Shown: positions 42,668 to 52,253 of the stretch, piece by piece
How positions within the stretch are numbered: position 1 is the first letter of the stretch
Layout: each line of letters begins with the position of its first letter
Source of the DNA: an uncultured Veillonellaceae bacterium
GTDB lineage: Bacteria; Bacillota; Negativicutes; Veillonellales; Veillonellaceae
Reading direction: 5' to 3'
Assembly: GCA_945867815.1 (NCBI GenBank)
Contig: CAMBIX010000001.1
Coordinates: forward strand, 62,001 to 126,000
DNA length: 64,000 nt
Program-made: the position numbers and the translations under genes
The notes under the pieces: model-generated
Seen by the model: only the letters and a program-made list of their open reading frames with translations
Told to the model about the DNA's origin: nothing
Database searches by the model: none

Positions 42668-43962
42668 TGAGTACAAGTTAAATTGAGGTTTCTATCAATC
42701 AGTTATCCAGCAATCAAAGCTGCCTTTTTCTTGTAGTTTGCATATAATTTTTCATAGTCATTGGGTGACATATAGTTACAGTGACTGTGAATTCGAACGG
42801 TATTATAAAACGTGTTAATGTATTCAAACACCAGCATATAGGCTTGTTGATAATTTTCAATCTTAAATCGATTCAGCCATTCTCGCTTAATCAAGGCATG
42901 GAATGATTCTATGCAGGCATTATCCCATGGATAGCCTTTCTTCGAATAGCTGCGGCACATCTGTGCGGTTTCCTTGATATAGGATTGCGAAAGATATTGA
43001 CAACCGCGGTCAGTGTGAATTACTACCAGACGGCCTGGATTCCTGGTTTGCTTTGCCATTTGAATCATCCTAACAATGCCAGATGCATCTAACTTCCGGG
43101 ATAAATTCCAGGCAATGATTTTTCGAGAAAACAAATCCATGATACTGGCCAAATACACAAATCCTTCAGTGGTCCAAATATAAGTAATATCGCTGCACCA
43201 GATTGTGTCTGGCTTTGGCGGATTAAATTGTTCTTGCAGAATGTTAACTAATATGGCATCCAAACAACTGCTCTGGGTCGTAACGGTATAATGCTTGACC
43301 CAACAAGCACGAATCCCCATTTGCCGCATGTAAAGGCCCACTGTCCTTTCGGAAATACATTCACCTTTCTGTTGAAGCAATTTAGTAATTTTGGGTGCTC
43401 CATAGATTTGCTTTGAATCTTCGTAAATGGTTTGAATCTGTTTTTTTACCTCCTTACGGTGCGTAGCTTGTTTGGATAATTTGCGATGACTCCATCCATA
43501 GTAACCTGATGTAGAAACGCCCAATTCTGCCAGCACTCCAGATACCGAAAAATGGCGTTTCCCCTGATAGGCTTTTTCGGCTTCCTGTTTGACGCTATGG
43601 TAAATGGCAGGGATTATTTGTCTAGAATGCTGATAGCTTTTTTTAAGACATTGATGGCATCCTTGGCATCTCGTAATTCACGTTTCAAACGAGCGATTTC
43701 CTTGGCTTCATCAGATGCATAGTTTCCGGATCCGCGATATGGCATTTCCCCATTATCCCGTAATTGCTTTTGCCATCGGGACAGTGTCTGTTGGGAAATT
43801 CCTAAATTATGAGCACACCCAATCAGTCCTAAATCACGATGATCATGGTAATATTGGACAGCATCCATTTTGAATTGTTTGTCGAACTTCGTCATACTAA
43901 GGCCCCCTATATATACTTTTATTGTATCACTTTATGGAAAACCTCAGTTTGACTTGTCCTAT
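42668..43962 (-). mobile_element. IS3-family (IS150-like) insertion sequence
   Basis: About 1.3 kb. Imperfect terminal repeats: left TACAAGTTAAATTGAGGTTT (42672-42691), right the complement of AACCTCAGTTTGACTTGTCC (43940-43959). orfA (43614-43895, minus) has an HTH-leucine-zipper (FKMDAVQYYHDHRDLGLIG). orfB (42703 to about 43625, minus) has the DDE integrase core: WCSDITYIWT, VVIHTDRGCQYLS, the Glu in NACIESFHALIKREW. A run of seven A (orfA codons TTA AAA AAA GCT) allows the -1 shift that joins them. It interrupts the GC-rich mobilisation-like block. Exact ends uncertain by a few bases. Confidence 0.85.
42703..43895 (-). CDS. IS3-type OrfAB transposase (by -1 frameshift)
   Basis: OrfA (93 residues) ends INVLKKAISILDK. 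The orfB frame, when extended upstream, reads SYQHSRQIIPAIYHSVKQ before VLAELGVSTSGYYGW, and joins orfA by a -1 slip on A AAA AAA. The fused product is the DDE transposase. OrfB's three acidic residues are all visible, so the element may still be active. Confidence 0.85.
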
Positions 43963-44500
43963 TTATATGCTAGCACCAGTCCACCCATCCAGCGGGGCGG
44001 CGGGGAACGGTCAAGGCCGGGCGTCAGCCCATTCATTTCAGCCTTGACGGTTTCCTGCCGTCCTGCTACTTTTCCCGGAGTGTGGCCACACATCTGGTCA
44101 CGGTGTCCAGAGCTTTGGGACTTTTTGTCCCATAGGCCGGGGGCGGAGGACGAGGGACGGGGGCTTTCATAATACGCCCTGTCTGCTGCTGAAATCAGCC
44201 CTTTGTTTCCGGCTTACCAGCCCCAAACAAAGCCCTGCTTTCCTGCCGCGTCAAATGCCCTTGCCCTCCCCGGCGGCAACGGTATTTTCAGGGCAACGCC
44301 GACAGAGCGTATAACACACTACACTTTGCTCCGCAAAGTCGTGTGCCAAATGGGGCGCTGCCCCCTTTGGAAACCCCCACAAGAAAAGGCGGTACGCTAC
44401 CCCTCCACGGGGCGCATACCGCCTTTTCTTGTTATCCAGCCCTCCGGCTGTATCGGTTGAGCAAAAGTCCGCGTGGGATTGATGTGGTATCTTTAACTTT
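43963..44500. other. GC-rich mobilisation-like remnant, no gene
   Basis: About 540 bases without a supported ORF. Contains GGGCGCTGCCCCC-type repeats and a purine/pyrimidine-skewed block, of the kind found near transfer origins of Firmicute mobilisable elements, and a long hairpin (44381-44430). Its junction with rtcB is near 44500. I see no intact relaxase. Confidence 0.4.
44381..44430. terminator. Long bidirectional hairpin
   Basis: AAGAAAAGGCGGTACGC (44381-44397) pairs with GCATACCGCCTTTTCTT with one mismatch (to 44430); A/T runs lie on both sides, so it can end transcription in either direction. Confidence 0.75.
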
Positions 44501-44827
44501 GGGAAACTCCTTATTCCCATCAACATGCGTGACGGAAGCATCCTGGCACTCGGCAAAGGCAATGCCGAGTGGAATTACTCTGCCCCGCACGGCGCAGGCC
44601 GCATCATGTCCCGTACACAGGCAATCAAAGAGCTTTCCCTCAAGGAATACCAGCAGGAGATGGCAGGCATATATACGACATCGGTAAACGAAGGCACCAT
44701 CGACGAAGCTCCTATGGCCTATAAATCCCTTGATGATATCTTGGATGTCATCGGTGACACCGTGGACGTTATCGACGTGATGAAACCAGTCTATAATTTC
44801 AAGGCGGCAGAGGAGAAGCATTTCTAA
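44501..44827 (+). pseudogene. rtcB: rtcB, 3' fragment only
   Basis: The frame GKLLIPINMRDGSILALGKG to VKPVYNFKAAEE-like ending is the C-terminal ~105 residues of the RNA ligase RtcB (WNYSAPHGAGRIMSR holds the guanylated His region, then TSVNEGTIDEAPMAYKSLDD). Upstream of 44501 the frame loses similarity and meets a stop. The 5' three quarters are missing from this window. It marks the breakpoint between mobile DNA and older chromosome. Confidence 0.85.
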
Positions 44828-44843
44828 AGCATCGGGAAGCAAA

Positions 44844-45785
44844 GTGACATATATGGAAAAACTAGGGTGCATGAAACGGATTGATGACTTGCGGTCTATC
44901 TGGCCGCATGAGGAACAGGATTTTTCAAAATGGCTTGCCCAAAAAGAAAATCTGGAACAGCTGAGTGATGCCATTGAAATTGACCTGGAGCTTGAGGAAA
45001 CGGAATCTCCAGTAGGAAGTTTCAGTGTAGACATCTACGCCCGCGAAAGCGGGAGTTCCCGTGGGATTATCATCGAGAATCAGCTGGAAGATACCGACCA
45101 TGATCATTTGGGAAAAATCATTACGTATGCGGCAGGGAAAGACGCTGAAATTATAGTCTGGATTGTCAAAAGGGCTCGTGATGAGCATAAACAGGCTATC
45201 GGATGGCTGAATCAGCATACGGATGAAAATATTGGTTTTTTCCTGATTGAAATTGAACTCTGGCGCATTGGGGATTCGCTGCCAGCACCACGGTTTAATG
45301 TTGTAGAACGTCCCAACGAATGGGCAAAAACGGTGAAAGCTGCAGAAACCCTGACGCCGCTGCGGAAATTCCAATTGAACTTCTGGCAGCAGTTCTGTGA
45401 CTATGCCTTCGATAAAGACAGTAAGTTCAGCAAGAGCTTCTCATGCAGAAAGGCTTTCGCGACCAATTGGTACAACCTGAGTACCGGCGTATCGTCTGTG
45501 GTGGTAGAATTTACAATCAACACATCCCGCCATCGGGCGACAGCGGGCTTGTATGTTGCCAAGGGGAAGGATTGGTATAGGCAGCTGAAAGATAATCAAG
45601 ATACGATAGAAAAGGAATTAGGCGCTTCCATTGAGTGGTCAGAAGGTGAAAAAGATGGACGTATGCTTTTGACCAAGGAGCTTGATGCGGCGTTTGATAG
45701 AAAAGAATATAAAAACTACTTTGACTGGTTCATGGAAAAAGCACTTCTGCTCAAGAAGATAGCCAATCAGTACAACACCGATTGA
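44844..45785 (+). CDS. DUF4268 protein with PD-(D/E)XK-like domain
   Basis: 313 residues. The N-terminal half resembles a PD-(D/E)XK nuclease fold: GSFSVDIYARES, GIIIENQLEDTDHDHLGK, AEIIVWIVKRA. The C-terminal DUF4268 domain starts about residue 175 (LRKFQLNFWQQFCDYAF). The family is often found in defence islands and may be a restriction-like nuclease; activity unproved. GTG 44844 or ATG 44853 are possible starts. Next to the type I R-M genes. Confidence 0.78.
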   Translation: MTYMEKLGCMKRIDDLRSIWPHEEQDFSKWLAQKENLEQLSDAIEIDLELEETESPVGSFSVDIYARESGSSRGIIIENQLEDTDHDHLGKIITYAAGKDAEIIVWIVKRARDEHKQAIGWLNQHTDENIGFFLIEIELWRIGDSLPAPRFNVVERPNEWAKTVKAAETLTPLRKFQLNFWQQFCDYAFDKDSKFSKSFSCRKAFATNWYNLSTGVSSVVVEFTINTSRHRATAGLYVAKGKDWYRQLKDNQDTIEKELGASIEWSEGEKDGRMLLTKELDAAFDRKEYKNYFDWFMEKALLLKKIANQYNTD

Positions 45786-45854
45786 AGTGAACACGGGGGT
45801 GTTCAAAATCCCTGCTATCGTTCGATTGTATCAAATACAGACACCTTTGAGACC

Positions 45855-46744
45855 CTGCATGTGGAACTGGCGGAATGCTAATTGAGGCAATACGACACAT
45901 TGATAATGACCACATGACCTATGGAAAAATTTACGGTCAAGAGAAGAACCTGTCGACTTCTGCAATTGCCCGTATGAACCTCTTCCTTCATGGAGCAAGA
46001 GAGTTCAAGATCGTGCAGGGAGATACTCTCGTTGATCCGAGCTTTACAGAAGGGAATCACTTAAAGACGTTCGACTGCGTACTTGCGAATCCGCCATTCT
46101 CCTTAAAGCACTGGGGTGCCGCCGCTTTCGAACATGATAAGTACGGAAGAAATATCTGGGGCAGTCCATCCGATTCAAATGCAGATTTCGCATGGTTGCA
46201 GCATATGGTTGCGTCCATGGATAAGAAGCATGGTCGTATAGCTGTAGTTCTCCCACAGGGGGTATTGTTCCGTATGAAAAAAGACGGAAAGATACGTAAG
46301 AAACTTGTAGATTCCGATTTGCTAGAGGCGGTGATCACGCTTAAAGGTGGCATATTCTACGGCGCCGGCGTTTCCGCTTGCATCCTGTTCTTGAAGCGGG
46401 AGAAGTCAAAAAACCATATCGGAAGAGTTTGCATGATAGATGCGAGTGAAATATATACGCCGCAGCGTGCCCAGGACTACATGTCTGAAGATGACATTGA
46501 AGAAGTCTATAAACTTTACACGGATTACCAGGATGTTATTGAACGCTGCAAGATTGTGACCTTAAAAGACATTAAGGATAAAGGATATACCCTTTCCACA
46601 AATGTCTATATCGAAAAGAAGCCGGTACCGATTACACCACCGTCTGTAGTACGCGAGCAGTATTTTGCATCATATAGGCGTGCATTGGAATGTGAGAAAA
46701 GGCTTCGTGAATTACTGAAGGAAGGAGGATACATTGATGAGTAA
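45855..46744 (+). pseudogene. hsdM: hsdM, 5'-truncated copy
   Basis: In frame from 45855 the sequence reads DPACGTGGMLIEAIRHID, i.e. motif I of an N6-adenine HsdM, followed by CVLANPPFS (motif IV) and the HsdM C-terminus ending at 46744. A TGA stands directly before the Asp, and everything N-terminal of motif I is missing. It is not a copy of the next hsdM but a diverged relative. A frame from ATG 45875 would start inside motif I and is unlikely to be active. It overlaps the intact hsdM by eight bases. Confidence 0.8.
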
Positions 46745-48230
46745 GATTTCGCTGGATGAATTGGAAAGCTATCTCTGGGGATCAGCAGTTCTTCTACGTA
46801 CAAATATTGATGCCGGAGAATATAAGCAATACATATTTCCGCTACTTTTTTTCAAACGTCTATGCAATGTGTATGACGAAGAATGCAAGCAGATCCTGGA
46901 AGAATACGATGGTGATAAATCCGCTCTTGAATTTGAAGAGAACCATAAATTTGTGATACCGAAGGGTGCCCACTGGAATGACGTCCGGAATACCACTGAA
47001 AATGTCGGAAAGGCGCTTATTGATGCTTTTCACGCCATCGAAACGGCCAACCAAGATCAGTTGATAGATATATTTGGGGAGGGTGCATGGACAAATAAGA
47101 ATCGTCTTCCCGATCGTCTTCTCAAAGAGTTGATTGAGCATTTTAGTACGAAGACTCTCTCTCTAGCAAATTGTCCGGAGGATGAGCTTGGACAGGGATA
47201 TGAATACCTGATCAAGAAATTTGCAGATGATAGTGGACATACGGCACAGGAATTTTATACCAATCGTACCGTTGTACATTTAATGACGGAGATGCTTAAA
47301 CCACAGCCTGGAGAGTCCATTTACGATCCTACATGTGGCAGCGCTGGCATGTTAATTTCTGCGGTGTCCTATTTGCAGCAGCAGAATCTGGAGTGGCGCA
47401 ATGTGTCCTTGTACGGACAGGAGATCAACTCCCTGACTTCAGCGATTGCTCGCATGAATTTATTCCTTCACGGGATACAGGATTTTCATATCGTAAATGA
47501 CGATACGCTGGAAAGACCTGCCTTTATTGAGAACGGCAAGCTGAAGACCTTTGATATCTGTCTGGCCAATCCGCCATACTCCATCAAGCAGTGGAATCGG
47601 GCTGCATTTGAAAAGGATCAGTACGGGAGAAACTTCCTGGGAACGCCGCCGCAGGGCAGAGCGGATTATGCCTTCTTCCAGCATATTATCAAGAGCCTCA
47701 AGAAGGATACCGGTCGCTGCGCGATACTTTTCCCACATGGGGTTTTGTTCCGTAATGAAGAACGGGATATGCGAGAAAAGCTCGTGAAGGGCGACTATGT
47801 GGAATGCGTAATCGGCCTGGCTGCGAATCTGTTCTACAACTCTCCAATGGAAGCGTGCATCGTGATCTGTCGGATGACCAAGCCAAAGGATCATGTTGGA
47901 AAGATATTGTTTATTAATGCTGTGAATGAGGTTACAAGAAAGAATGCGCAAAGCTACCTTGAAGATCAGCACATCAATAAGATCGCAGAAGTCTATGAAA
48001 AATACGAGGAAATCGAAAATTTTTCTAAAATAGTGACTATAAGAGAAATTGGTGAAAATGACTACTCGCTTAGCATACCACTTTATGTGAAGATGGAAGC
48101 CAATGAGGGTGACGAAGATACAAGGTCCTTTGAGAGTATTTATGAATCATGGAATGGAAAAACAAGACGGGTATTCAGTTATTATAAGGTGCTGAATGAA
48201 ATGATCAGAAAGGAAACCTCAAATGAGTAA
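46737..48230 (+). CDS. hsdM: Type I R-M methyltransferase subunit HsdM
   Basis: About 497 residues. An N-terminal helical HsdM_N domain (SKISLDELESYLWGSAVLLR, FPLLFFKRLCNVYD) precedes YDPTCGSAGMLISA (SAM motif I) and ICLANPPYS (motif IV, NPPY). It methylates adenine as part of the M2S complex. ATG 46737 follows GAAGGAGGATACATTG. Its stop overlaps hsdS. Confidence 0.94.
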   Translation: MSKISLDELESYLWGSAVLLRTNIDAGEYKQYIFPLLFFKRLCNVYDEECKQILEEYDGDKSALEFEENHKFVIPKGAHWNDVRNTTENVGKALIDAFHAIETANQDQLIDIFGEGAWTNKNRLPDRLLKELIEHFSTKTLSLANCPEDELGQGYEYLIKKFADDSGHTAQEFYTNRTVVHLMTEMLKPQPGESIYDPTCGSAGMLISAVSYLQQQNLEWRNVSLYGQEINSLTSAIARMNLFLHGIQDFHIVNDDTLERPAFIENGKLKTFDICLANPPYSIKQWNRAAFEKDQYGRNFLGTPPQGRADYAFFQHIIKSLKKDTGRCAILFPHGVLFRNEERDMREKLVKGDYVECVIGLAANLFYNSPMEACIVICRMTKPKDHVGKILFINAVNEVTRKNAQSYLEDQHINKIAEVYEKYEEIENFSKIVTIREIGENDYSLSIPLYVKMEANEGDEDTRSFESIYESWNGKTRRVFSYYKVLNEMIRKETSNE

Positions 48231-49329
48231 CCTAGTAAAAGTAAAAGACGTTATTGAACGCGTCAACACAAAGGAAGATAGGTTTAATACAGATCGTCTT
48301 TATTACGTTGGAGGCGAGCATTTCCAATCTGGGGCGTTGACCGTAGATGATCGAGGAATTATTAAGGGCAGCACGATCGGTCCGATGTTCTACTATGGTT
48401 TTAAAGCAAATGATTTTCTTTTGGTATCTAGAAATCCGCATCTTCGGAAAGCTGGTTTAGTAAATTTTGATGGAATTTGCTCTGAGAAGACGTTCGTGCT
48501 TCACACAAAGAACGAGAGCATACTTCTTCAGAAATTTATACCGTTTATATTTCAAAATGAGCGCTTTTGGAAATATGCAATAGCCAATAAGCATGGATCG
48601 ACTAATTTCTTTGTTAACTGGTCTACGCTGGCAGATTATTCATTTGAGTTACCCTCAATAGAACAGCAAAAGGCAATTTCAAAATTGTTATGGGCCTTAA
48701 ATGACACGAAGAAAGCTTATGAGGACCTGATTCAAAAAACAGATGAGCTGGTCAAATCTCAATTTATCGAGATGTTTGGAGAACCTTCTAAGTCTGATGA
48801 AGCTGTTCCACTTGAAAGAGCCTTCGAGATCAGAGATGACCTGAGAAAGCCATTGAATGATGTAGAACGATCTCAAATGAAAGAAGGACAGCTATATCCA
48901 TATTATGGTGCTAATGGACAGGTTGATACTATAAACGATTATATGATTGACGGACAGGCTTTATGTCTGGCAGAAGATTGCGGTGCGTATGGGGCCGGAG
49001 ATGTGACCTCGTATATTATCAAGGGAAGATCGTGGGTAAATAACCATGCTCATGTACTTTTTCCGCGGAAAGAGTGTGATATTGAATATGCAAACGCCTT
49101 CTTTCGAATACTTGATATGTCAGAATATGTTTCTGGTACAACTAGGCTCAAATTGACGCAGGGTAAGATGAAGGAGATTCCCGTTGTTTTACCGCCTATG
49201 AATGAACAAAGGACTTTCGCGGATATTGTTGAACAAAGCGATAAATCAAAATTTGAATTGCAGTACGTTAACAAAAATGTGAAGGAGATGGGTATATGTT
49301 CACAGAAGAAAATACGACTGAACAGATGA
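48223..49329 (+). CDS. hsdS: Type I R-M specificity subunit HsdS
   Basis: 368 residues, two target recognition domains joined by conserved helices: TRD1 ends at LPSIEQQKAISKLLWALNDT, then a coiled helix VKSQFIEMFGEPSK; TRD2 ends LPPMNEQRTFADIVEQSD. The two TRDs define a bipartite DNA target. TRD1 lacks some usual N-terminal length. It overlaps hsdM by 8 and hsdR by 34 bases. Confidence 0.9.
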   Translation: MSNLVKVKDVIERVNTKEDRFNTDRLYYVGGEHFQSGALTVDDRGIIKGSTIGPMFYYGFKANDFLLVSRNPHLRKAGLVNFDGICSEKTFVLHTKNESILLQKFIPFIFQNERFWKYAIANKHGSTNFFVNWSTLADYSFELPSIEQQKAISKLLWALNDTKKAYEDLIQKTDELVKSQFIEMFGEPSKSDEAVPLERAFEIRDDLRKPLNDVERSQMKEGQLYPYYGANGQVDTINDYMIDGQALCLAEDCGAYGAGDVTSYIIKGRSWVNNHAHVLFPRKECDIEYANAFFRILDMSEYVSGTTRLKLTQGKMKEIPVVLPPMNEQRTFADIVEQSDKSKFELQYVNKNVKEMGICSQKKIRLNR

Positions 49330-52205
49330 TTCTTACAACACTCCAGCGCAATGGCTGGAAGTATATTCCGGCAGAAGAGTTGCAGCGGGATTATTCTGAT
49401 GTCTATGTGGAGTCGATGGTTAAAGATGCCCTTATCCGCTTGAATTCTGTAATTGCGGAGGATGAAAGCAAAGCAGATGAGGTTATTTTCAAACTGCGGG
49501 CGCTCTTCCTTTCAACGAATCCACAGAATCTTGTTACTCAGAATGAGTCTTTCAAGCAGTTTGTGCTTGAAAAAAACTCCTATCCGTTTGGCAAAGACGG
49601 GAGACAAGTGGCGATTGAATTCTTTGGGACGGAAATCAATGGCAAGCTGGATCAGAATGAATATGTAGTTACAAACCAGTGGGTGTATCCGAAAAAAGAT
49701 GGTGGAAAGCGTCTTGATATTGTCCTTCTAATTAATGGATTTCCAGTAGCAGTAGGAGAGGTTAAGACGCCGACAAGAGCTGCAATTACTTGGCTGGACG
49801 GCGCTCAGGATATCAATGATTATGAAAAGAGCATTCCAGCTATGTTCGTAGCAAATATCTTTAATTTCGCTACCGAAGGAAAACTCTATCGTTACGGTTC
49901 GGTTTGCATGCCAGCAGCTAAATGGGGCCCTTGGCATACGACGGATGATAAATCTGATGGTAGCCTTGCTGCAGTACAGGGAAGTATTCAGAACATGATC
50001 ACACCGGAAAAAGTTCTAGATCTGTTTCAGTTCTTTACGCTCTTCTCAACGGATAGCAAATATAGAAAATTCAAGGTCATCGCACGTTATCAGCAGTATG
50101 AAGGCGCCAACATGATCGTTGATCGTGTAAAGAATGGTTATCCGAAAAAAGGCTTGATCTGGCATTTCCAGGGCTCCGGAAAATCATATCTGATGGAATT
50201 CGCTGCCGTAAAGCTGCGTATGCTCCCGGAACTCAAAAATCCGACAGTCATTGTTGTTGATGACCGTCTTGATCTGGAGTCTCAGATTACCGCACAGTTC
50301 CATTCATCAGATGTGGCTAATCTAGAAACTGCAGGAAATATTGAGCAGCTGATGAGTATGCTCAGACAGGATATTCGTAAAATTATCATCACGACTATCT
50401 ATCGTTTCCAGGACGTTACTGAAGAACTCAGCCCACGCGATAATATCATCGTTCTGGTAGATGAATGCCATAGGACACAGGAAGGTGACCTTGGGCGTAA
50501 AATGCGTACTGCGCTGCCGAATGCATTCTTCTTCGGGCTGACAGGTACGCCAATCAACCGTCTTGATAAAAATACGTTTGTTACATTTGGCGCCACAGAA
50601 GATCGCAGTGGATACATGAGCAAATATTCTTTCTCAGACTCGATTCGTGATCATGCTACACTTCCACTTGAATTTGAACCGGTGCCTGTAGATTTGCATG
50701 TAGACAAAGATACGATGGACCGTGAATTTGATGTGCTTACGGACAACTTGAATGAAGATGAAAAAGCTGAACTTTCAAAGCATGTCAACATGAAGGCTAT
50801 CATCTATAACCAGAAACGTATTCACAAGGTTTGTGCGCATATTGCAAAGCATTTCATGACCAAAGTACATCCTAATGGTTACAAAGCGCAGGTCGTTGTT
50901 TTAGATCGTCCATGCTGTATCAAGTATAAAAACGAGTTGGATAAACTGCTTGGACCGAAAAGATCTACAATTGTCATGGATACGAACGATGATAAGGCAG
51001 ATGAATACAAAGAATATGCTAGATCCCGCGATGAAGAGGCCAAGATTCTGGACCGTTTCCGTGATCCAGAAGACCCGCTTGAAATCGTTATTGTTTGCAA
51101 TAAGCTTCTTACTGGTTTTGATGCACCAATTTTACAATGCATGTATTTGGATAAACCAATGAAGGACCACACGCTGCTGCAGGCCATCTGCCGAACGAAC
51201 AGAACCTATGACGACGGAAAGACATTCGGTCTGATCGTTGATTATATTGGAATTTTCGACAATGTTGCAAAAGCACTAGATTTCGATGAGTCCAGCATGA
51301 AGAAAGTTATCACAAATATCGATGAAATCAGAAAGCAAATTCCGGCGTTGCTTAGAAAATGCCTCAGCTATTTCATGGGTGTGGATCGTACGCTTGATGG
51401 TTGGGAAGGACTTATGGCAGCACAGGAATGCCTGCCAACAAATGATGAGAAAGATCAGTTTGGCGCAGATTATATTGTTCTGAATCGGGCATGGAATGCA
51501 CTGTCTCCTGATCCGGTATTAAATGCATTACAGGCAGATTATGTTTGGCTGACAAAAGTATACGAATCCGTCAAGCCTACGAACGGCAGTGGTGGATTGA
51601 TCTGGGCTGCGCTCGGACCGAAAACTTTGGATATCGTCGATAGTAATCTGGACGTTGGAGAAGTTCACGAGGATGAAGAAATTTTGACCTTGGATGCTGA
51701 TCTGATCGATGACTACATTGCAAAATATAAAGACGCAAAAACGGCGGCGAAGAAAGTAGAAATTGATCTGGTAGCTAAAATTAGAAAGCATACTAATAAT
51801 CCGAAATACATGAAGCTCGGTGAAAAACTGGAACAGCTGCGGGAAAAGCATGAGCAGGGTCTTATCAACAGCATCGAGTTTTTAAAGAGACTTCTGGAAT
51901 TGGCAAAGGAAGCTGCGGAAGCAGAGAAAGAAGTTGTTCCAGAGGAAGAAGTCGATAAAGGCAAAGCTGCCTTGACGGAACTTTTCAATGGCGTAAAGAA
52001 TAAAAAAACGCCAGTTATCGTAGAACGAATAGTCACTGATATTGATGATATCGTAAAAATTGTTCGTTTCGATGGCTGGCAGAATACTAAGACGGGTCGA
52101 CAGGAAGTTAAAAAGGCGCTTCGCAGTGTTGTATGGATGAAATATAAGATCAAGGACAAGGACGTCTTTGATAAAGCGTATAACTATATTGAACAGTACT
52201 ATTAA
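49296..52205 (+). CDS. hsdR: Type I R-M restriction subunit HsdR
   Basis: 969 residues. The N-terminal nuclease contains KRLDIVLLINGFPVAVGEVKTP (D...E-x-K). The translocase has WHFQGSGKSYLMEFAAVKL (motif I), LVDECHRTQEG (DECH, motif II) and LTGTPI (III). AICRTNRTYDDGKTFG-like residues give motif VI. A C-terminal helical region binds the methylase. It cuts unmodified DNA after translocation. Full length and uninterrupted, so the system is probably functional. Confidence 0.94.
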   Translation: MFTEENTTEQMILTTLQRNGWKYIPAEELQRDYSDVYVESMVKDALIRLNSVIAEDESKADEVIFKLRALFLSTNPQNLVTQNESFKQFVLEKNSYPFGKDGRQVAIEFFGTEINGKLDQNEYVVTNQWVYPKKDGGKRLDIVLLINGFPVAVGEVKTPTRAAITWLDGAQDINDYEKSIPAMFVANIFNFATEGKLYRYGSVCMPAAKWGPWHTTDDKSDGSLAAVQGSIQNMITPEKVLDLFQFFTLFSTDSKYRKFKVIARYQQYEGANMIVDRVKNGYPKKGLIWHFQGSGKSYLMEFAAVKLRMLPELKNPTVIVVDDRLDLESQITAQFHSSDVANLETAGNIEQLMSMLRQDIRKIIITTIYRFQDVTEELSPRDNIIVLVDECHRTQEGDLGRKMRTALPNAFFFGLTGTPINRLDKNTFVTFGATEDRSGYMSKYSFSDSIRDHATLPLEFEPVPVDLHVDKDTMDREFDVLTDNLNEDEKAELSKHVNMKAIIYNQKRIHKVCAHIAKHFMTKVHPNGYKAQVVVLDRPCCIKYKNELDKLLGPKRSTIVMDTNDDKADEYKEYARSRDEEAKILDRFRDPEDPLEIVIVCNKLLTGFDAPILQCMYLDKPMKDHTLLQAICRTNRTYDDGKTFGLIVDYIGIFDNVAKALDFDESSMKKVITNIDEIRKQIPALLRKCLSYFMGVDRTLDGWEGLMAAQECLPTNDEKDQFGADYIVLNRAWNALSPDPVLNALQADYVWLTKVYESVKPTNGSGGLIWAALGPKTLDIVDSNLDVGEVHEDEEILTLDADLIDDYIAKYKDAKTAAKKVEIDLVAKIRKHTNNPKYMKLGEKLEQLREKHEQGLINSIEFLKRLLELAKEAAEAEKEVVPEEEVDKGKAALTELFNGVKNKKTPVIVERIVTDIDDIVKIVRFDGWQNTKTGRQEVKKALRSVVWMKYKIKDKDVFDKAYNYIEQYY

Positions 52206-52253
52206 TATACAACAGAAAATATTTTCTGAAATGAAATCGAGATGATATGGTAG

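Noticed and set aside
42399-44500. CRISPR-like repeats in the hairpin-rich block
   Set aside because: The repeats are isolated inverted repeats, not evenly spaced direct repeats, and no cas genes are present.
44343-44687. Plus-strand frames across the GC-rich block and rtcB fragment
   Set aside because: The rtcB frame explains the conserved part; other frames are low-complexity artefacts.
45875-46744. A complete small methylase starting at ATG 45875
   Set aside because: Similarity to HsdM continues upstream of that ATG into motif I, so it is a 5'-truncated gene, not a short one.
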